Shown here: positions 1-8,024 of the stretch, one piece after another
Layout: each line of letters begins with the position of its first letter
Numbering within the stretch: position 1 is the first letter of the stretch
NCBI RefSeq assembly: GCF_001411805.1
Contig: NZ_CP007213.1
Span: 1,798,001-1,862,000 of the forward strand
DNA: 64,000 nucleotides
Reading direction: 5' to 3'
Source: Burkholderia plantarii
GTDB lineage: Bacteria > Pseudomonadota > Gammaproteobacteria > Burkholderiales > Burkholderiaceae
Position numbers and translations under genes: made by a program
The notes under the pieces: model-generated
Databases searched by the model: none
What the model was told of the DNA's origin: nothing
Seen by the model: only the letters and a program-made list of their open reading frames with translations

Positions 1-1017
1 GGCGCGGAACAGCAGCGTGTTGGCCGGGATCGACAGCGTGCCGACCGCCGCCATCGGCAGCGTGGCCTTCACGTAGGCGCCCGGCAGCAGCCGGCCGTCG
101 CCGTTGGGCAGCGTGATCTCGATCTGCAGCGTGCGGGTGGCCACGTCGATCGCCTGCGCCGTGTGCGTGATGGTGCCGTCGAAGGTGCGCCCCGGCAGCT
201 CCGACTGCGTGATGGCCACGTGCTGGCCGAGCCTGACCTGCTGCGCGTAGGTCTGCGGCACGCGCACGTACAGGCGCAGCCGGTCGGCCTGGGTCACCAC
301 GAACAGCGCGCGGCCGGCGCCGCCATTGCCGGCGTTGACGAGGTCGCCGATGTCGAGGTTGCGCTGGGTGACCACGCCGTTCACCGGCGCGACGATCTTC
401 TGGAAGCCCTTCAGCTCGGTCAGGCGGCGCACGTTCGCGTCGGCCGCCGAGAGGTTCGCCACGGCCTGGTTGTAGGCGCCCTGGCGGTCGTCGAGTTCCT
501 GCTGCGAGACGGCGTCGCGCTCGCGCAGCTGCCGGGCGCGATCGAACGAGGTCTTGGCCAGCGCCAGCGTCGACTGCACCTGCTGGCGCTGCGCCACCGC
601 CTGCGCGAGTTCCTGGTCCACCTCGGGCGTGTCGAGTTCGGCCAGCACCTGGCCGGCCTTCACGCGCGTGCCGATGTCCACGTCCCAGCGGCTCACGTAG
701 CCGCTCGCGCGCGCGTAGATCGGCGCTTCCACGTAGCCGCGCAGCGTGCCCGGCAGGGCGAGCCGCGTGTCGCCGGTGGCGGGGCCGGGCCGCACCACGC
801 TCACGTACTGGCGCGCGTTCTGCTGCGCGAGCTGTTCCAGCTGGTCGTGGTTCAGGTGGTCGGCCACCAGCGTGCGCACCGCCAGCGCGGCCAGCAGCAC
901 GCCCGCCACGATCAGCGCGAGCGTCGCGCGGCGCCTGACCTGCGCGCGGGCCGGCAGATCGAGGCCCGACGATTCGTCGACGTGGAGCCCGACGGAGCTG
1001 TGACGTTTCTCTTCCAT
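1..1017 (-). CDS. RND efflux periplasmic adaptor (MFP/HlyD family), partial
   Basis: This is the periplasmic adaptor that joins an inner-membrane RND permease to an outer-membrane channel. An N-terminal cytoplasmic tail is followed by one membrane segment at about residues 30-48 (ATLALIVAGVLLAALAV). After it come a beta-barrel/lipoyl half (YVEAPIYARASGYV), a long Gln/Ala/Arg-rich coiled-coil hairpin at about residues 120-170, and the second lipoyl half (IVAPVNGVVTQRNLDIGD). These are hallmarks of the HlyD/AcrA family. The 339 codons present run off the left edge, so the C-terminus is missing. It starts 30 bp after the permease stop and is surely co-transcribed with it. The order permease-then-adaptor is the reverse of the common mexA-mexB order. 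An outer-membrane factor gene would be expected just outside the window. Confidence 0.93.
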   Translation of the reverse strand, partial: MEEKRHSSVGLHVDESSGLDLPARAQVRRRATLALIVAGVLLAALAVRTLVADHLNHDQLEQLAQQNARQYVSVVRPGPATGDTRLALPGTLRGYVEAPIYARASGYVSRWDVDIGTRVKAGQVLAELDTPEVDQELAQAVAQRQQVQSTLALAKTSFDRARQLRERDAVSQQELDDRQGAYNQAVANLSAADANVRRLTELKGFQKIVAPVNGVVTQRNLDIGDLVNAGNGGAGRALFVVTQADRLRLYVRVPQTYAQQVRLGQHVAITQSELPGRTFDGTITHTAQAIDVATRTLQIEITLPNGDGRLLPGAYVKATLPMAAVGTLSIPANTLLFRA

Positions 1018-1047
1018 GAGTTCAACCGGTCTATACGAATCCAGGGG

Positions 1048-4000
1048 TCAGGACGCCTCGGCGCGATGCTCGCGCCGCTTCGCCAGCCGATGATGCACGC
1101 CCGCGAACACGAGCGGCACGAAAAACAGCGTCGAGACGGTGGCGAACAGCAGCCCGCCGATCACCGCGCGGCCGAGCGGGGCGTTCTGCTCGGCGCCCTC
1201 GCCGAGGCCGACCGCCATCGGGATCATGCCGATGATCATCGCCAGCGCGGTCATCATGACCGGGCGAATTCGCGTGGCGCCGGCCTCCAGCGCGGCCGAC
1301 AGCGCCGGCACGCCGGCATCGAGCCGCTGCCGCGCGAACGCCACCACCAGAATGCTGTTGGCGGTGGCCACGCCCACCGTCATGACCGCGCCGGTCAACG
1401 CCGGCACGCTCAGGTGCGTGCCGGTCACGAACAGCATCCAGGCGATGCCGGCCAGCGCGGCCGGCATCGCGCTGATGATGATCAGCGGGTCGATCCACGA
1501 CTGGAAGTTCACCACGATCAGCAGGTACACCAGCACGATCGCCATCGCCACGCCGGCGCCGAGCCCGAAGTAGGAACTGCGCATGGTTTCCACCTGGCCG
1601 CGCAGCGTGACCGAGGTGCCGCGCGGCAGCGTCGCGCGCGCCCTGGCGACGATCGCGTCGATGTCGGAGGCCACCGCGCCGAGGTCGCGGCCGTCCACGC
1701 TGACGTAGAGATCGGTGACGAGCCGGATGTTGTAGTGCGTGACCACCGCCGGATCGACGTCGCGGCGTATCTCGGCGAGGTTCGAGAGCAGCTGGTACGG
1801 CGTGCCCGGGCTGCCGGACGCGGCCACCGGCGTGGAGAGCAGGTCGCCCACCGAATGGATCTGGTATTGCGGGGTCTGGATCGTCAGCGGGTACTGCACG
1901 CCGGTACGCGGGTTGACCCAGAACGTCGGGCTGGTCTGCGAGGTGCCCGCCAGCGAGATCAGCATGTTCTGCGCGACGTTCTGCGCCGACAGGTTCAGCT
2001 CCTGCATCCGCGTGCGGTCCATGTAGGCGGTCAGCAGCGGCTCGTCGTTGCGCTGCAGGACGTGCGCGTCCACGGCGCCGGGCACGGTGCGCACCGCCTT
2101 GAGCAACTGGCTCGCGATCCGCATGTTCGAGGCCGCGTCGTTGCCCTGCACCTGCACGTCGATCGCCGCCGGCTGGCCGAAGTTCAGGATCTGCGTGACG
2201 ATGTCCGAGGGCTGGAAGAAGAACTCCACGCCTGGGAAGCGTTCCGGCAGGATTCGGCGCAGCGCCGCCACGTAGCGGTGCGCGCTCGGGTGGCCGTCCT
2301 TCAGCGCGATCATGATCTCGCCGTCGAGCGTGCCGATCGTGCCGGCGTTGCTGTAGGACAGGTTGATGCCGCTGGAGGGCAGGCCGAGGTTGTCGACGAT
2401 GGTGTCGAGCTGGTCGCGCGGCACCACCTCGCGGATCACCTTTTCCACCTCGTCGGCGAGCCGCGCGGTTTCCTCGATGCGGATGCCGGTCTGGGCGCGC
2501 ATGTGCAGCCGGATGTTGCCGGAATCGACGCTCGGGAAGAAGTCGCGGCCGAGCGCGAACACCAGGCCGGTGGACAGCAGGCAGAAGCCGAGGAACGCGA
2601 TCGCGGCCACCCGGCGGCGCACGATCAGCATGCCGAGCAGCACGATGTAGGCGGCGCGCAGCCGCTCGAAGCCGCGGTCGAAACCGTGATGGATGCGCGC
2701 GAAGCGCGACGCGCGGCGCGCCGGCACGGCGTCGTGGCCCGCGGCGTGCGCGCCGGCCGGCGACTTGACGCGAAACAGCAGCATCGCGAGCGTCGGCACC
2801 AGCGTGCGCGACAGCACGTAGGAGGCCAGCATCGCGAACACCACCGCCTCGGCGAGCGGCACGAACAGGAAGCGCGCCACGCCGGTGAGGAAGAACATCG
2901 GCACGAACACGATGCAGATGCAGAGCGTGGAGACCAGCGCCGGCACGGCGATCTCGCCCGCGCCCTCGAGGATCGACTCGCGCAGCCCGGTGCCCAGGTG
3001 CAGGTGGCGCTCGATGTTCTCGATCGTGACGGTGGCGTCGTCCACCAGGATCCCGACCGCCAGCGCGAGGCCGCCCAGCGTCATGATGTTGATGGTCTGG
3101 CCGAGCGCGGCGAGCGCCAGGATCGAGGTGAAGATCGACAGCGGGATCGACACCGCGATGATCAGCGTACTGCGCCAGTTGCCGAGGAACAGCAGGATCA
3201 TCATCGCGGTCAGCAGCGCCGCGATCAGCGCCTCGCGGATCACGCCCTGCACGGCGGCCTTCACGAACACCGACTGGTCGAACAGCGCGCTGATCTTCAG
3301 GTCGGCCGGCAGCGTCGCCTCCACCGAGGGCAGCAGCGCCTTGAGCGCGCCCACCACCTGCAGCGTGGAGGCGTCGCCGTTCTTCATGATCGACATCAGC
3401 ACGCCGCGCTGGCCGTCGCGGCGCACCACGTTGGTCTGCGGCGTGAAGCCGTCGCGCACGTGGGCCACGTCCGACAGGTAGATGGTGGCGCCGTTCTGGG
3501 TGCGCACCGGCAGGTGGTTCAGCTCGGCCACCGTGTCGGGCGAGGCGTTGGTGCCGACCCGGTATTCGGTCGGGCCGATCTTCGCGGTGCCGGTGGGCAG
3601 GATCAGGTTCTGCACGCCCACCGCGTTGACCACGTCGGACGGCGTGAGGCCCTTGGCCATCAGCGCCTGCATGTCGAGGTCGACCGAGATCACGCGCGTG
3701 CGCCCGCCATAGGGCGCCGGGATCTGCACGCCGCGCACCGTGACCAGCTGCGGGCGCAGGAAGTTCTGCGCGATGTCGGCCAGCGACTCCTCGGGCAGCG
3801 ACTGGCTCGACAGCCCGAGCTGCAGCACCGGGATGCTCGACGCCGAATAGCTGATGATCAGCGGCGGGGTGGCGCCGGGCGGCATCTGCCGCACGATCGA
3901 CTGGGCCGACGAGACCGTCTGTGCGATCGCAGTTTGCGTGTTCGCGCCCGGCTGCAGGAACACCTTGACGATCGCGATGCCGGGCAGCGTCTGCGATTCG

Positions 4001-4242
4001 AGGTGCTCGATGTTGCCGACGGTGGTGGTCAGCGTGCGTTCATGGACCGAGGTGATGCGGTCGGCCATGTCGCGCGCCGAGAACCCGCTGTACGTCCAGA
4101 TCACGCTGATCACGGGGATGTCGATCGACGGCAGCACGTCGGTCGGCGTTCTGACCAGCGCGAGCGGCGTCGCGAGCAGGATCATGATGGCCATCACGAT
4201 GAACGTGTACGGGCGGCGCAGCGCTAGATTGACGATCCACAT
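1048..4242 (-). CDS. RND multidrug efflux permease (HAE1/AcrB family)
   Basis: This is a proton-driven inner-membrane efflux transporter of 1064 residues. The family signatures are visible: an N-terminal membrane helix (YTFIVMAIMILLATPLAL), a periplasmic porter region, and the helix-4 proton-relay acidic pair in VDDATVTIENIER. A second set of helices ends in the conserved loop GMIPMAVGLGEGAEQNAPLG. An in-frame start lies 63 bp upstream, but MWIVNLALRRPYTF is the usual N-terminus of the family, so I place the start at 4242. It is the first gene of an operon with the adaptor downstream. The substrate cannot be read from the sequence; small multidrug substrates are typical. The very long open frame on the opposite strand here is a GC-bias shadow of this gene. 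Confidence 0.95.
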   Translation of the reverse strand: MWIVNLALRRPYTFIVMAIMILLATPLALVRTPTDVLPSIDIPVISVIWTYSGFSARDMADRITSVHERTLTTTVGNIEHLESQTLPGIAIVKVFLQPGANTQTAIAQTVSSAQSIVRQMPPGATPPLIISYSASSIPVLQLGLSSQSLPEESLADIAQNFLRPQLVTVRGVQIPAPYGGRTRVISVDLDMQALMAKGLTPSDVVNAVGVQNLILPTGTAKIGPTEYRVGTNASPDTVAELNHLPVRTQNGATIYLSDVAHVRDGFTPQTNVVRRDGQRGVLMSIMKNGDASTLQVVGALKALLPSVEATLPADLKISALFDQSVFVKAAVQGVIREALIAALLTAMMILLFLGNWRSTLIIAVSIPLSIFTSILALAALGQTINIMTLGGLALAVGILVDDATVTIENIERHLHLGTGLRESILEGAGEIAVPALVSTLCICIVFVPMFFLTGVARFLFVPLAEAVVFAMLASYVLSRTLVPTLAMLLFRVKSPAGAHAAGHDAVPARRASRFARIHHGFDRGFERLRAAYIVLLGMLIVRRRVAAIAFLGFCLLSTGLVFALGRDFFPSVDSGNIRLHMRAQTGIRIEETARLADEVEKVIREVVPRDQLDTIVDNLGLPSSGINLSYSNAGTIGTLDGEIMIALKDGHPSAHRYVAALRRILPERFPGVEFFFQPSDIVTQILNFGQPAAIDVQVQGNDAASNMRIASQLLKAVRTVPGAVDAHVLQRNDEPLLTAYMDRTRMQELNLSAQNVAQNMLISLAGTSQTSPTFWVNPRTGVQYPLTIQTPQYQIHSVGDLLSTPVAASGSPGTPYQLLSNLAEIRRDVDPAVVTHYNIRLVTDLYVSVDGRDLGAVASDIDAIVARARATLPRGTSVTLRGQVETMRSSYFGLGAGVAMAIVLVYLLIVVNFQSWIDPLIIISAMPAALAGIAWMLFVTGTHLSVPALTGAVMTVGVATANSILVVAFARQRLDAGVPALSAALEAGATRIRPVMMTALAMIIGMIPMAVGLGEGAEQNAPLGRAVIGGLLFATVSTLFFVPLVFAGVHHRLAKRREHRAEAS

Positions 4243-4378
4243 GGAGGCAGGGGGCGGGCGGCTCGGGAGGCGGGGCGAGGTCGGGCCTGGATGATAGTGA
4301 ATCACGCGGGACGCATTCCTGACGCCAAAATGGCTGAATTGTCAGGAAGCGGCCGGCGGGATGCGCCAGGGCACGGCT

Positions 4379-5122
4379 TCAGATCTGGTCGGTGCCGATC
4401 GTGCGCAGCCGCGCCAGATCGGTCACGGCGATCTCGTTGTAGGCGATCCGCAGCAATCCCGCGCGTTCCAGCTGCCGCAGCGACGGGTTGATCCGCTGCC
4501 GCGACACGCCCACCAGCATCGCGAGTTCTTCCTGCGAGATCGGCAGCGTGGCGCCGGTGTCGGGATAGAGATCGGGGTTCATCAGCTGCGCGAGCGCCTG
4601 CGCGACGCGCGCGTCCACGTCGAGCAGCCGCGCGTTCTGGATCGAGGCGATGAATTCGCCCATCCGGTTGTTGAGCTGGCGGATCACGAAACCCGTGAAC
4701 GGCAGGCTGGTGTCGAGCAGCGCATGGAACGTGGCCGACGGCACGAACAGCATCAGCGAGCGGCGGATCGCGATCACGTCGTACTTGCGCAGCTCGCGCT
4801 TGATCACGCTGCCCTCGCCGAACCAGCCGCCCGAGGGCACGCCCGAGAGCGTGCAGCCGCGCCCCTGCGCGTTGTGGATCGCGAGCTTGACGAGCCCGTC
4901 GTGCACGCCGATCCAGTCGCCGGACGGCGCGTGGCGGCGCGCCACCGCCTCGCCCGCCTCGCGCCACTCGGCCCGCGCGTCGGCCAGCACGCGCGCCTGG
5001 TGCTCGGGCGCGAGCGCGCGAAACCAGCCGCAGCGCCCGAACAGCACGGCGAGCGCGGGCAGCGCCGGCACGGCGGGCGGCGCGGTACCGGACGGAGGAT
5101 TCGCGAGGGCGGCGTCGGTCAT
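4379..5122 (-). CDS. Crp/Fnr family transcriptional regulator
   Basis: This 247-residue regulator has an N-terminal cyclic-nucleotide-binding-like beta barrel, roughly residues 30-150, containing GGWFGEGSVIKRE. A C-terminal winged helix-turn-helix follows (LPISQEELAMLVGVSRQRIN), the Crp/Fnr DNA-recognition pattern. The Cys cluster of oxygen-sensing Fnr is absent, so it is not an Fnr-type Fe-S sensor. The start at 5122 (MTDAALANPP) was chosen because the 60 residues available further upstream look non-coding. It is transcribed away from the acyl-CoA synthetase gene across a 191 bp gap that holds a perfect 7-bp-arm inverted repeat. Control of that neighbour, or of itself, is therefore a reasonable inference. 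The effector is unknown. Confidence 0.9.
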   Translation of the reverse strand: MTDAALANPPSGTAPPAVPALPALAVLFGRCGWFRALAPEHQARVLADARAEWREAGEAVARRHAPSGDWIGVHDGLVKLAIHNAQGRGCTLSGVPSGGWFGEGSVIKRELRKYDVIAIRRSLMLFVPSATFHALLDTSLPFTGFVIRQLNNRMGEFIASIQNARLLDVDARVAQALAQLMNPDLYPDTGATLPISQEELAMLVGVSRQRINPSLRQLERAGLLRIAYNEIAVTDLARLRTIGTDQI

Positions 5123-5170
5123 GGGGCAGGGTTTGCGAGCAGAGGGATAACGCGGGTTCGAATCGGGCGA

Positions 5171-5192
5171 GTCTGTCGTTTCGATGACAGAC
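5171..5192. promoter_or_regulatory. Inverted repeat between Crp/Fnr gene and acyl-CoA synthetase gene
   Basis: GTCTGTC, then 8 bases, then GACAGAC forms a perfect 7-bp-arm palindrome. It lies 49 bp upstream of the regulator start and 122 bp upstream of the synthetase start. The dyad length suits a dimeric Crp/Fnr-type protein, although the half-site differs from the classic TGTGA and TTGAT motifs. The spacing (CTGT-N10-ACAG) excludes a LexA box. Its role as an operator is inferred from position only. Confidence 0.4.
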
Positions 5193-5313
5193 GGCTCACA
5201 ATGCCGGCGGTAGCCTATCGCAATTCGAACGAGATCGAAATCGCGAATAACGAGCGGGCGCGGCCGGCGCGGACGGCCCCACCCGACACCAACGAGCAAC
5301 ACGGAGACACGAC

Positions 5314-6996
5314 ATGACGCAGCTGTTCGAGACCGGGCTGGGCCGGCGCGAGGCGAACCACGTAGCGCTCACGCCGATCGATTTCATCGCGCGCGCGGCG
5401 GAGGTATACGGCAGCCGGCTCGCGGTGGTGCATGGCGCGCAGCGCACTACCTGGAGCGAGGCCTACGAGCGCGCGCGGCGGCTGGCCGGCGCGCTGGCCG
5501 AGGCCGGCATCGGCCGCGGCGACACGGTGGCCGCCGTGCTGCCCAACATCCCGCCGATGATCGACGCGCACTTCGGCGTGCCGATGGCGGGCGCCGTGCT
5601 CAACGCCATCAACACGCGGCTCGACGTGGCCTCGATCCTGTTCATGCTGCGCCACGGCGAGGCCAGGCTGCTGATCGTCGATACCGAATACGCCGAACTC
5701 GCGCGGCGCGTGGCGCAGGAGCTGCCGGCGGTGCGCATCGTCTGCGTGGCCGACGCGCTGCCGGCCGACCCCGCCAGCTTCGGCGGCGCGACCGACTACG
5801 AGGCGTTCCTCGCCGGCGGCGACCCCAACTACGCCTGGACGCCGCCCGCCGACGAGTGGGACGCGATCGCGCTCAACTACACCTCCGGCACCACCGGCGA
5901 GCCGAAGGGCGTGGTGTACCACCACCGTGGCGCCTATCTCGCGGCGCTCTCGAACCTGCTCGAGTGGGACATGCCCAAGCATGCCGTCTACCTCTGGACG
6001 CTGCCGATGTTCCACTGCAACGGCTGGTGCTTCCCGTGGGCGGTGGCGGCGCGCGCGGGCGTGAACGTCTGCCTGCGCAAGTTCGATCCGCGCACCGTGT
6101 TCGAGCTGATCCGCCGCGAGCGCGTGACCCACTACAGCGGCGCGCCGATCGTCCACGGCGCGCTGGCCGACGCGCCGGCCGAATGGCGTGCCGGCATCGA
6201 GCACGTGGTCCACGCGCAGGTGGCGGGCGCCGCGCCCGCGCCGGCCGTGATCGCGAAGATGAAGGCGATCGGCTTCGAACTGCTGCACGTGTACGGGCTG
6301 ACCGAGATCTACGGGCCGGCCACCGTCTGCGCCGAGCAGCAGCACTGGGCCACGTTGCCCGACGAGGAGGTGGCGCGGATGAAGGCGCGGCAGGGCGTGC
6401 GCTACCACCTGCAGGCCGGCGCCACCGTGCTCGACCCCGACACCATGCAGAGCGTGCCCGCCGACGGCGAGACGCTCGGCGAGATCATGTTTCGCGGCAA
6501 CCTCTGCATGAAGGGCTACCTGAAGAATCCCAAGGCGACCGACGAGGCGTTCGCGGGCGGCTGGTTCCATACCGGCGATCTCGGCGTGCTGACGCCGGAC
6601 GGCTACATCCGCATCAAGGATCGTCGCAAGGACATCATCATCTCCGGTGGCGAGAACATCTCGAGCATCGAGGTGGAGGACGCGCTGTACCGGCATCCGG
6701 CGGTGGCCGTGGCCGCGGTGGTGGCGCTGCCGGACCCGAAGTGGGGCGAGGTGCCGTGCGCGTTCGTCGAACTGCGCGAGGGCATGCAGGCGAGCGAGGC
6801 CGAGATCCTCGCGCACTGCCGCACGCTGCTGGCCGGCTACAAGATGCCGAAAGCGGTCCGCTTCGGCGAGCTGCCGAAGACGTCCACCGGCAAGATCCAG
6901 AAGTTCCAGCTGCGTACGCAGGCGCGCGCGGAGCGGGAGAGCGACGAGGGCGCGCGGGCGGGGAATGCCGCGCTCGCGGCGGACCGGACCGGTTGA
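5314..6996 (+). CDS. Acyl-CoA synthetase (AMP-forming, ANL superfamily)
   Basis: This enzyme activates a carboxylic acid to acyl-AMP and then acyl-CoA. It has 560 residues, normal for medium-chain or DmdB-like ligases. Adenylation motifs are clear: the P-loop YTSGTTGEPKG from Tyr189, LPMFHCNGW, the HVYGLTEIYGP motif, GWFHTGDLG, the hinge KDRRKDIIISGGENI, and the C-terminal catalytic lysine in LPKTSTGKIQKF. A ribosome site (GGAG, 7 bases ahead) supports the ATG at 5314. The closest groups I recall are 3-methylmercaptopropionyl-CoA ligase (DmdB) and AlkK-type medium-chain ligases; the substrate is not determined by the sequence. It is divergent from a Crp/Fnr regulator and appears to be a single gene. 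Confidence 0.93.
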   Translation: MTQLFETGLGRREANHVALTPIDFIARAAEVYGSRLAVVHGAQRTTWSEAYERARRLAGALAEAGIGRGDTVAAVLPNIPPMIDAHFGVPMAGAVLNAINTRLDVASILFMLRHGEARLLIVDTEYAELARRVAQELPAVRIVCVADALPADPASFGGATDYEAFLAGGDPNYAWTPPADEWDAIALNYTSGTTGEPKGVVYHHRGAYLAALSNLLEWDMPKHAVYLWTLPMFHCNGWCFPWAVAARAGVNVCLRKFDPRTVFELIRRERVTHYSGAPIVHGALADAPAEWRAGIEHVVHAQVAGAAPAPAVIAKMKAIGFELLHVYGLTEIYGPATVCAEQQHWATLPDEEVARMKARQGVRYHLQAGATVLDPDTMQSVPADGETLGEIMFRGNLCMKGYLKNPKATDEAFAGGWFHTGDLGVLTPDGYIRIKDRRKDIIISGGENISSIEVEDALYRHPAVAVAAVVALPDPKWGEVPCAFVELREGMQASEAEILAHCRTLLAGYKMPKAVRFGELPKTSTGKIQKFQLRTQARAERESDEGARAGNAALAADRTG

Positions 6997-7277
6997 GACG
7001 GGCGGGTGCGGGGCGCCGGGATCAGGTCGCGGGCTTGCGGCGGCGCGCCGTCGGCTCGGCCGGGGCAGGCCGGCCGAGGGGCCGGTTCGGGTGGCGCGAT
7101 CCGCTTCGGGGTGGTGCGGCACGATTCGCGCTGGCCCGATCCGCATGTCAGCGCCGCCCCGGCGTCGCGCGACGCAGCGACGGGCGCGGCCACGCGGCGG
7201 CGCGCGGCGTGACCCGCGCGGATCATGCCCGTCGCGGCGCGGCGCGCGGGACGAAAGTCGTCCGCTGCCGGGCCGCT

Positions 7278-7299
7278 GCCGCCAGCCGGCGGCTTTTTT
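7278..7299 (+). terminator. Rho-independent terminator
   Basis: GCCGCC, loop AGCC, then GGCGGC is followed directly by six T residues on the + strand. It lies about 280 bp after the acyl-CoA synthetase stop, with no convincing gene between (6997-7277 is GC-rich and featureless). It therefore probably ends that transcript. It also sits just beyond the stop of the convergent cupin gene. Confidence 0.7.
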
Positions 7300-7305
7300 G
7301 CTTGC

Positions 7306-7797
7306 TCAGCGCGTGACGAACGGCGTGCCGGCAGCCGGCGCGCCGCGCGCGAACCGGCGCTGCCGCAGCAGCGCCACGCGACAGTTCTCGCGCGCGACGT
7401 CGCGGCCGTCGTCGTCGAGCAGCACGAGGTCGCCGCGCATCACGTTGAGCGTGATCACCTGGCCGCTCGGCGAGGCCAGCGTCTCGGGCGTGTGGACCGA
7501 GCCGGCCGGCTCCAGCACCGTGCTGCCGGCGCGCGCGATCCAGTCGTATTCGCGATAGCGCCACTCGCCCTCCAGCGTATAGACGAACACCGTGCCTTCG
7601 TGCCGGTGCCGCGGCAGCGCCATGCCCACCGGCATGCGCAGCAGCACGGTCAGTTCGTCGCGCGCGGCGTCGATGTGCAGGTACTGGATCGCGAGTCCCG
7701 GCAGCGCGTCCGCCATCGGCAGCCAGGGCAGATCGTCGTGTTGCAGGCAATGGATCGGCGGCAGCGCGAAATCGGCTGGAATCATGACGGGGATCAT
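7306..7797 (-). CDS. Cupin-domain protein (2,4'-dihydroxyacetophenone dioxygenase-like)
   Basis: This is a single small cupin of about 163 residues. The metal-site motif is seen as LPRHRHEGTVFVYTLEGEW followed by a second motif around AGSTVLEPAGSVHTPE. These supply the His/Glu ligands typical of the cupin fold and of the ChrR/DAD-type subgroup. DAD-type enzymes cleave a C-C bond in aromatic ketones, but many relatives are uncharacterised, so the substrate is not assigned. Two start codons, at 7797 and 7785, are equally possible and neither has a clear ribosome site. The longer open frame upstream looks non-coding. The gene converges on the acyl-CoA synthetase terminator. Confidence 0.8.
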   Translation of the reverse strand: MIPVMIPADFALPPIHCLQHDDLPWLPMADALPGLAIQYLHIDAARDELTVLLRMPVGMALPRHRHEGTVFVYTLEGEWRYREYDWIARAGSTVLEPAGSVHTPETLASPSGQVITLNVMRGDLVLLDDDGRDVARENCRVALLRQRRFARGAPAAGTPFVTR

Positions 7798-8024
7798 TGG
7801 AGAGATGGCGCGAAACGGCCATGGGGCGACTATTATGGCAGACCGTCGTCCGCCCCGAGCGAGCCGGCGCCGTGGCTCCGCCCCGGCCCGGGCCATCGCG
7901 GCGGACGGCGGCCGCGTAATCGAGGCAGCCCGCGGGCTGCGCCCGGCCGGCCCGGATCACCGCCTTGTTATTTCGGTATGCAGAACATCGGGCGGCGTGC
8001 CGGCTTTAACCAGCAAGGACAACA

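Noticed and set aside
163..4227. A 1354-codon open frame on the + strand
   Set aside because: It is antisense to the RND permease and adaptor, is made mostly of Arg, His, Gln, Ala and Asp, and has no recognisable domain. It exists because of third-position G/C bias.
5172..5191. LexA box upstream of the Crp/Fnr gene
   Set aside because: The half-sites CTGT and ACAG are separated by 10 bases instead of 8, so the spacing is wrong for LexA.
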